This document shows positions 59,557 through 64,000 of a stretch of 64,000 nt of DNA, in pieces. Below the pieces are notes generated by a model. It saw nothing but the letters and a program-made list of their open reading frames with translations, had not been told where the DNA came from and did not search any database. A program made the position numbers and the translations under genes. The DNA comes from Pseudomonas sessilinigenes (GTDB taxonomy: Bacteria; Pseudomonadota; Gammaproteobacteria; Pseudomonadales; Pseudomonadaceae): contig NZ_CP027706.1 in NCBI RefSeq assembly GCF_003850565.1, positions 2,480,001 to 2,544,000 on the forward strand, read 5' to 3'. The stretch's first letter is position 1, and each line of letters starts with the position of its first letter.

Positions 59557-60198
59557 TCAGGCCGCCGGGCGCAGCAACTCCAGCACCGAATAGACCAGCC
59601 CCACCAGTGCCACGCCCAGCAGTACCAGGCTCGACAAGCCGGTGACCAGGCGCTTGTACTTCAGTGAGAAGCCTTGGCGTGCGACGAGGATGTAGGCCCC
59701 CAGCACCGCGAAGTCGATCAGCGCCCAGACCAGGGTCAGCAGCAGGGCGCTGTGCTGCAGGGAGCGCCCGACCTGGATGAACTGGGGAAAGAACGAGACG
59801 AAGAAGATGATGTCCTTGGGGTTGCCGATCCCCACCAGGAAGCCGGTCGCCAGGCCCTGGCCACGGCGCCGTGGGCTAGCGGCCTCAGGTTCGGTGCCGG
59901 GCGCAGCGGCAGCTTCCCGCAGGCCCTGGAGCGCCAGCCAGCCGATGAAACAGCAGCCCAGCAGGCTGATCCAGCTGATCAGGCGCGGGTCCAGGGACAG
60001 GCCGGTGGTCAGCATCAGCACCGCCACCAGGGCCAACAGCAGCGAGGCCGCATTGGTGCCCACGGCGGTCAGCAGCGCCTGGCGCGGGCCGGCGTTCATG
60101 CTGGTATTGATGATCAGCGCCACCACCGGTCCCGGGGTCGCCACCAGCATCAGCACGCTCAGCATGTAGACCAGCAACAACGACAGATTCAGCTCCAC
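59557..60198 (-). CDS. LysE-family translocator
   Basis: A 213-residue LysE/RhtB-type exporter with about six membrane segments; VATPGPVVALIINTSMNAGP and GNPKDIIFFVSFFPQFI are the family's conserved blocks. It exports amino acids or analogues. The GTG at 60198 is preferred (GGGAG 8 bases upstream, proper N-terminus ELNLSLLLVYML); the ATG at 60264 adds 22 non-family residues. Divergent from the LysR gene across about 110 bp, the usual ArgP/LysG-type control arrangement. Confidence 0.88.
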   Translation of the reverse strand: MELNLSLLLVYMLSVLMLVATPGPVVALIINTSMNAGPRQALLTAVGTNAASLLLALVAVLMLTTGLSLDPRLISWISLLGCCFIGWLALQGLREAAAAPGTEPEAASPRRRGQGLATGFLVGIGNPKDIIFFVSFFPQFIQVGRSLQHSALLLTLVWALIDFAVLGAYILVARQGFSLKYKRLVTGLSSLVLLGVALVGLVYSVLELLRPAA

Positions 60199-60310
60199 GG
60201 ACCAGGCTCCCGGCAATTGACAGGCGCGCAGCTTGGGGGCTTTTGCCGGCGTTGAAAAACGCAAAAAGCTGTGACCTACTATGATTTTTTATCATGATGA
60301 GTGCCCGTCG

Positions 60311-61258
60311 ATGGTCGAGTCCCTGCCGCCGCTCTATGCCTTGCGTGCGTTCGAAGTGGCCGCTCGTTCCAGCTCCTTCACCCGTGCGGCAGAGGAGCTG
60401 TCCCTGACCCAGAGCGCCATCAGCCGGCATATCCGTACCCTGGAGAGCCAGTTCGGCTGCCGCCTGTTCGAGCGTCATGGGCCGCGGCTGGTGCTCACCG
60501 AAGTCGGCCAGCGCCTGGCCCGGGAGCTCAAGAGCGGCTTTCGGATCATCGAGGACGCCTGCCTGCCCCTGCGCGCCAACAGCGGCCAGTTGCGCCTGAA
60601 AGCGCCTTCGACCCTGACCATGCGCTGGCTGCTGCGGGTACTGGAGCAATTCAAGGGCGACTGCCCGGAACTGCCGGTGCAACTGGCCAGCGTGTGGATG
60701 GATTTCGATCATGCGGACCTGCATGCCGAGCCCTACGACTGCGCGATCCTGTTGGGTAATGGCCACTTCGGGGCCGGGGTCGAGGCTTGCAAGCTGTTCG
60801 ACGAGTGGCTGATCCCCATCGGTGCGCCGCAACCTGCGGATGCGCCGGCCTGGACCCTGGAGCGCCTGGCGCGGGCCGAGCTGATCCACCCCTCGGCGGA
60901 TCGCCGCGACTGGCGCCGCTGGCTGCAGGCCCAGCCGGAGCAGGGCTTGGCACAGGCGCTGCGGCTGGACCGGGGTACGGTCTTCGACACCCTGGACCAG
61001 GCGATTTCCGCCGCCATGGCCGGGCACGGGCTGTCGGTGGGCGACCTGCACCTGGTGGCCGAGGACATTCGGTGTGGTCGGGTTGGGGTGCCGTTCCCCC
61101 GGGCGGTGGCCTCGGGAGACGGTTACTACCTGGTGTGGTTGCGCGGCAGTCCCCAGCAGGAGCGGATCGCCCGCTTGCGCCAGTACCTGCTGGAGCGGGT
61201 GGTGCCGATCGACGACCTGGTCCTGGACTATCTCGTGCCCGGTGCGCCGCGAGCCTAG
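60311..61258 (+). CDS. LysR-family transcriptional regulator (GcvA-like)
   Basis: A 315-residue LysR regulator with the GcvA-like start LPPLYALRAFEVAARSSSFT and HTH QSAISRHIRTLESQFGCRLF; effector domain 95-300. It is divergent from the LysE exporter and so its likely regulator, responding to the exported amino acid. The ATG at 60311 is chosen over 60281 because the family N-terminus begins there. Confidence 0.88.
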   Translation: MVESLPPLYALRAFEVAARSSSFTRAAEELSLTQSAISRHIRTLESQFGCRLFERHGPRLVLTEVGQRLARELKSGFRIIEDACLPLRANSGQLRLKAPSTLTMRWLLRVLEQFKGDCPELPVQLASVWMDFDHADLHAEPYDCAILLGNGHFGAGVEACKLFDEWLIPIGAPQPADAPAWTLERLARAELIHPSADRRDWRRWLQAQPEQGLAQALRLDRGTVFDTLDQAISAAMAGHGLSVGDLHLVAEDIRCGRVGVPFPRAVASGDGYYLVWLRGSPQQERIARLRQYLLERVVPIDDLVLDYLVPGAPRA

Positions 61259-61273
61259 GCCGCCGCTACCGGC

Positions 61274-61768
61274 CTAGCCGAGGATGATGTAGTCATTGTG
61301 CTGCGTTATGCCCTGGTGCGGGCCTGGCACCAGGTGCACGTAGCGTCCTTGCAACAGGTCGATCGGCAGGCAGTCGTCGACATCCAGCAGGGCATCGGTA
61401 TGGGCCTTGTGCCAATGGGCGAGCATCTGCTGCTTGCCCTTGGCCTTGGCTTGCTGCTTGTCCGAGGCAACCACCAGCAAGTAGCGATGGGCCTCGCCGA
61501 AGGTGGCGCTCTCGTAGCCGCCCAGGTTGATGAAGAACAGCCGGGGTGCGCCGGCTGCGGGGGCCAGGGGGCTGAGTTCGAGCTTGTAGTGTTCGACGCC
61601 ATCGACCTGCATCCATGAGTCGATATGCAGGCCGGCGGGGCTGCCGAACCAGCCCTCGCGCAGTTGCGGGTAGGCCGCTTCCAGGGAGTCGGCCACCACG
61701 AACTGGACGTCGTGGACCTCGATCTTCGCCTGGGGGTGCTTGCCCCCCAGCATCACTACAAACAGCAT
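61274..61768 (-). CDS. DUF1543 domain protein
   Basis: A 164-residue protein with the start MLFVVMLGGKHPQAKIEVHD and the FGSPAGLHIDSWMQVDGVEH block, the DUF1543 pattern; the C-terminus, HLVPGPHQGITQHNDYIILG, repeats the family's second half. No function is known. It lies alone, 94 bp downstream of the P450 gene on the same strand. Confidence 0.85.
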   Translation of the reverse strand: MLFVVMLGGKHPQAKIEVHDVQFVVADSLEAAYPQLREGWFGSPAGLHIDSWMQVDGVEHYKLELSPLAPAAGAPRLFFINLGGYESATFGEAHRYLLVVASDKQQAKAKGKQQMLAHWHKAHTDALLDVDDCLPIDLLQGRYVHLVPGPHQGITQHNDYIILG

Positions 61769-61862
61769 GGGCGTTCCTTGTTCCGGGATCGGTCGGGGTG
61801 CCGGGCACCGCGTGGGCCGCAGGTTTTACCGCAAGCCCGGGGCGCTGCCAAGGGGGCCTGGT

Positions 61863-62981
61863 TCAGTGGGGCGGCGATGCATCGTTGAACCATGGGATAC
61901 GACCATTGAGGGACGGCAGGTAGTGCCAGCGTAGCCGCAGCTCGGCCAGGGCTGGCGTGCCCAGCAGGGCCTGGAGCAGGCTGGCGACGATGTTCAGCGC
62001 CAGGTCCCGGCCGGGGCACTGGTGGCGGCCGGCGCCGAAACTCAAGTCCTGGTCCGGGGGCAGGGCCGGGTCGTGGTTGGCCGCGGCCAGCAGCACCAGC
62101 ACCGTGTCGCCGGCCTGCAGTGGCACCCCGGCCAGGGTGCAGGGCTCGGCCACGAAGCGCCGAGTGTTGTGCACCGCTGGATCGAGCTTCTGTTGTTGGC
62201 GCAACCAGGTGCCGAGCTGCGCCGGGTCGTGGTGCAGGCGCTGGGCCAGCGCCGGTTGGTCGAGCAAGGCCAGCAGGGCATTGCCGAACAGCCCGGCACA
62301 GGCGTCATGGGCCTGGATCAGCAAACCCACCAGGTTGGCCCGCAGGTCTGCCGGGTCCAGGCTCCCTTGCTGTTGCCGGATCGCTTGCAGCAGCGGCCCG
62401 GCAGCATCGGCGTGCAGCAGGGCGTGCATCTGCTGGTCCAGGTAGTGCGCTGCCTGATGGGCGACCTGGCGCTGGGAGGCATCGCCCAGGGGTGAGAGCC
62501 CGGCCACCAGCTCGCCCGTGCGCTGGGCGATCTCGGATTGTTGGGCGATGGCCACGCCGAGCGAGCCGGCGACCATCGCCACCGGCAGCTGGAATTGCCA
62601 GTGGCGCAGCCCGGCGGCGTCGGTGGGTGTATCCAGCCTCGGGTAACCGTGGCCCAGGCAGGCCTGCAGATCCAACTCGGCCATGGCCCGCAAGCCCGGT
62701 TCAATGGCCGTGCGCGGGCAGGCGTGGCGCGGACCGTCGTTCATCCGCATCAGGCGGGCGAAGAGCGCTCCAGCGGGCCCATCGGTCAGCGCCACCGGCA
62801 CGGGTTCGTGGGCTGGCCGCACGCGACAGGCCGGGTGCTCGAGGACTGCCGCTACCGCCGCGGCGCTGCTGGCGATCCACAAGCCGAGCGTGGAGTCGTA
62901 GGTCAATCCGCCCAGGGCACGCACCGGGGCGTAGTACCGCTGGTAGGGGTTGGAATGGCTGTGGATGCTGATCAGGTCCAT
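61863..62981 (-). CDS. Atypical cytochrome P450
   Basis: A 372-residue heme-thiolate protein, shorter than most bacterial P450s (about 400). The heme loop is FGAGRHQCPG with Cys322 as axial ligand. The ExxR motif of helix K should lie 10-13 residues before the conserved Arg275 and reads Q262-Q-Q-K265 instead; the I-helix oxygen-activation motif (A/G)GxDT is QAHDAC (223-228), lacking the Thr. P450s with such changes exist but are rare. The reaction is unknown. A divergent ArsR-type regulator is 81 bp away. No ferredoxin partner is adjacent. Confidence 0.82.
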   Translation of the reverse strand: MDLISIHSHSNPYQRYYAPVRALGGLTYDSTLGLWIASSAAAVAAVLEHPACRVRPAHEPVPVALTDGPAGALFARLMRMNDGPRHACPRTAIEPGLRAMAELDLQACLGHGYPRLDTPTDAAGLRHWQFQLPVAMVAGSLGVAIAQQSEIAQRTGELVAGLSPLGDASQRQVAHQAAHYLDQQMHALLHADAAGPLLQAIRQQQGSLDPADLRANLVGLLIQAHDACAGLFGNALLALLDQPALAQRLHHDPAQLGTWLRQQQKLDPAVHNTRRFVAEPCTLAGVPLQAGDTVLVLLAAANHDPALPPDQDLSFGAGRHQCPGRDLALNIVASLLQALLGTPALAELRLRWHYLPSLNGRIPWFNDASPPH

Positions 62982-63062
62982 GATTGATCTCTATGTTTGG
63001 CAAGCATTCGGGTTGTCACTATCCTCAGTCGCTCGAAGGCATGATTCGTCGGAGAGCGAAAT

Positions 63063-63812
63063 ATGAATGTCGAACACCCCGACCGTGGCGTATCCCTGGT
63101 CGCCGCGGCCATCGCCGAACCGGCCCGGACCCGCATGCTGTGCGCCTTGATGGATGGCCATGCGCGTACCAGCACCGAGCTTGCGGCCATCGCCGAGGTC
63201 AGTACCTCCACGGCCAGCGTGCACCTGGCCAAGCTCAAGGACGCGGGCCTGGTGCGGGTGCAGGTCCAGGGACGGCACCGCTACTACTGCCTGGCCGACC
63301 CCTTGGTGGCACAGGCCCTGGAGACCCTGATGGTGATCGGCCAGGGCGATATCGGCACCTTCACCCCGCGCACGCCGGATCGCCTGCAGTTCGCCCGGAC
63401 CTGCTACGACCACCTGGCGGGCACTTTGGGCGTGCAGTTGCACGACCGCTTGTTCGAGGCCGGCTGGCTGTTGGTGGATGGGGAGGGCTACCGGGTCAGC
63501 GCCAGCGGGAGTGAATTCTTCCGTGGGCTGGACATCGATGTCGCGGCGCTGGCCGGCCTGCGTCGGCGTTTCGCCTGCGGTTGCCTGGACTGGAGCGTGC
63601 GTCGTCCGCACCTGGGCGGCGCTTTGGGCGCGGCCTTGCTGCAAGCCCTGGTGCAGCGCAAATGGCTGGTTCGCGACCTGGACAGCCGTGCCCTGGCGTT
63701 GACCAGCACCGGTGCGCGAGCCATCAGCAAGCGTTTCGGCATGGTGCTGATCCAGCCGGCCCGGCCGCTCTCGGCCTCGGCCTGCCTGGAGCAGCAGGGC
63801 CTCGGCGGCTGA
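63063..63812 (+). CDS. ArsR-family transcriptional regulator with C-terminal extension
   Basis: A 249-residue regulator: the first 90 residues are an ArsR winged helix (EPARTRMLCALMDGHARTST, EVSTSTASVHLAKLKDAGLV, RHRYYCLADPL). The rest is a distinct second domain with RRRFACGCLDWSVRRPHLGG, the type annotated as regulators with a helix-rich sensor. The two cysteines of the classic ArsR metal site (ELCVCDL) are absent, so metal sensing is unlikely. It is divergent from the P450 and 43 bp upstream of a P-loop gene. Confidence 0.87.
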   Translation: MNVEHPDRGVSLVAAAIAEPARTRMLCALMDGHARTSTELAAIAEVSTSTASVHLAKLKDAGLVRVQVQGRHRYYCLADPLVAQALETLMVIGQGDIGTFTPRTPDRLQFARTCYDHLAGTLGVQLHDRLFEAGWLLVDGEGYRVSASGSEFFRGLDIDVAALAGLRRRFACGCLDWSVRRPHLGGALGAALLQALVQRKWLVRDLDSRALALTSTGARAISKRFGMVLIQPARPLSASACLEQQGLGG

Positions 63813-63855
63813 ACGGCACATGACGATTTGTACCCCTAACCAGGAGAAGCGCCCC

Positions 63856-64000
63856 ATGCTCATCGTGTTCGGCGGTTTGCCTGGCACTGGCAAGACCACC
63901 ATCGCCCGCACCCTGGCCCCACGCCTGGGGGCCACCTACCTGCGCATCGACAGTATCGAACAGGGCCTGCGTGATGCCGGCCTGGCGGACGTCGGCAGTG
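63856..64000 (+). CDS. P-loop kinase-like ATPase, N-terminal part (cut by window edge)
   Basis: The first 48 residues are in the window, beginning MLIVFGGLPGTGKTTIAR, an intact Walker A (GxxGxGKT) near residues 7-14, then LGATYLRIDSIEQGLRDAG. This resembles the AAA-type kinases annotated as adenylylsulfate kinase-like or chloramphenicol-phosphotransferase-like. GGAG precedes the ATG and it follows the ArsR gene by 43 bp. No more can be said without the rest. Confidence 0.8.
   Translation, partial: MLIVFGGLPGTGKTTIARTLAPRLGATYLRIDSIEQGLRDAGLADVGS

Noticed and set aside
1..64000. tRNA, rRNA or prophage genes
   Set aside because: I looked in the intergenic spaces for tRNA-like cloverleaf sequences and integrase or structural phage genes and saw none; a dedicated RNA search would be needed for small RNAs.

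Overview
The window is 64 kb of a high-GC chromosome with dense coding on both strands and long antisense open frames that are composition artefacts. Gene content (an NrtR/NadD2/PncA/PncB/NadE NAD-salvage locus arranged as in Pseudomonas aeruginosa, serralysin AprA, DNA polymerase II, an AlkC-type glycosylase, OprB-family porin, gamma-glutamylputrescine enzymes) and REP-type palindromes point to Pseudomonas, most likely the P. fluorescens lineage (P. protegens/P. chlororaphis-like). The species is an inference from memory of gene families; no search was run. No rRNA, tRNA, CRISPR array, prophage or complete insertion sequence was seen.

Layout. 0-6.1 kb: end of a response regulator, a PEP-mutase-family decarboxylase, a saccharopine-dehydrogenase-like protein, a beta-propeller-like protein, then a two-gene signalling operon (receiver fused to a CheC-type phosphatase, followed by a PAS-GGDEF cyclase). 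6.1-10 kb: a secreted DUF4174 protein, an acetylornithine-type aminotransferase and a divergent LysR regulator. 10-14.3 kb: NAD salvage, with nadD2-nrtR-nudix facing pncA-pncB-nadE across a promoter region carrying two matching palindromes. 14.3-20.3 kb: two small genes, a putrescine catabolic pair, a membrane methyltransferase and a LysR regulator. 20.4-23.7 kb: isochorismatase-like hydrolase, monooxygenase-like membrane protein and amidohydrolase. 23.7-28 kb: solo GIY-YIG protein, a small unknown, polB. 28-32.3 kb: exported proteins (serralysin, halovibrin-like protein, small periplasmic protein, glycine-rich protein).

32-38.4 kb: MFS transporter and GMC oxidoreductase with a LysR regulator, a phytanoyl-CoA dioxygenase-like enzyme and an orphan Tai4-like immunity protein. 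38.6-45.2 kb: the most distinctive locus, a tight six-gene operon (MFS, HDAC-family deacetylase, OprB-type porin, a protein with repeated Rid-like segments, SDR, MoaF-like protein), which reads as an uptake-and-breakdown pathway for an unidentified, perhaps acylated amine, compound. It ends at a 163-bp palindromic MITE-like element whose far end supplies the stop codon of a convergent AraC regulator. 46.5-49.2 kb: DHA2 efflux pump with a divergent TetR repressor and operator. 49.3-56.1 kb: a DUF6602-like nuclease-fold protein, AlkC-like repair protein, Kef-type antiporter, M48 protease/LemA pair, DUF4265 and Imm10-like genes. 56.1-64 kb: FKBP isomerase, Nudix, a second GGDEF cyclase, an RcnR/DmeF metal-efflux pair with a 10-copy His-His-Glu repeat, LysE exporter, LysR, DUF1543, an atypical P450 lacking the ExxR motif with a divergent ArsR regulator, and the start of a P-loop kinase-like gene.

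Starts were chosen from ribosome-binding sites and family N-termini. Functions are family-level inferences unless catalytic motifs are cited.
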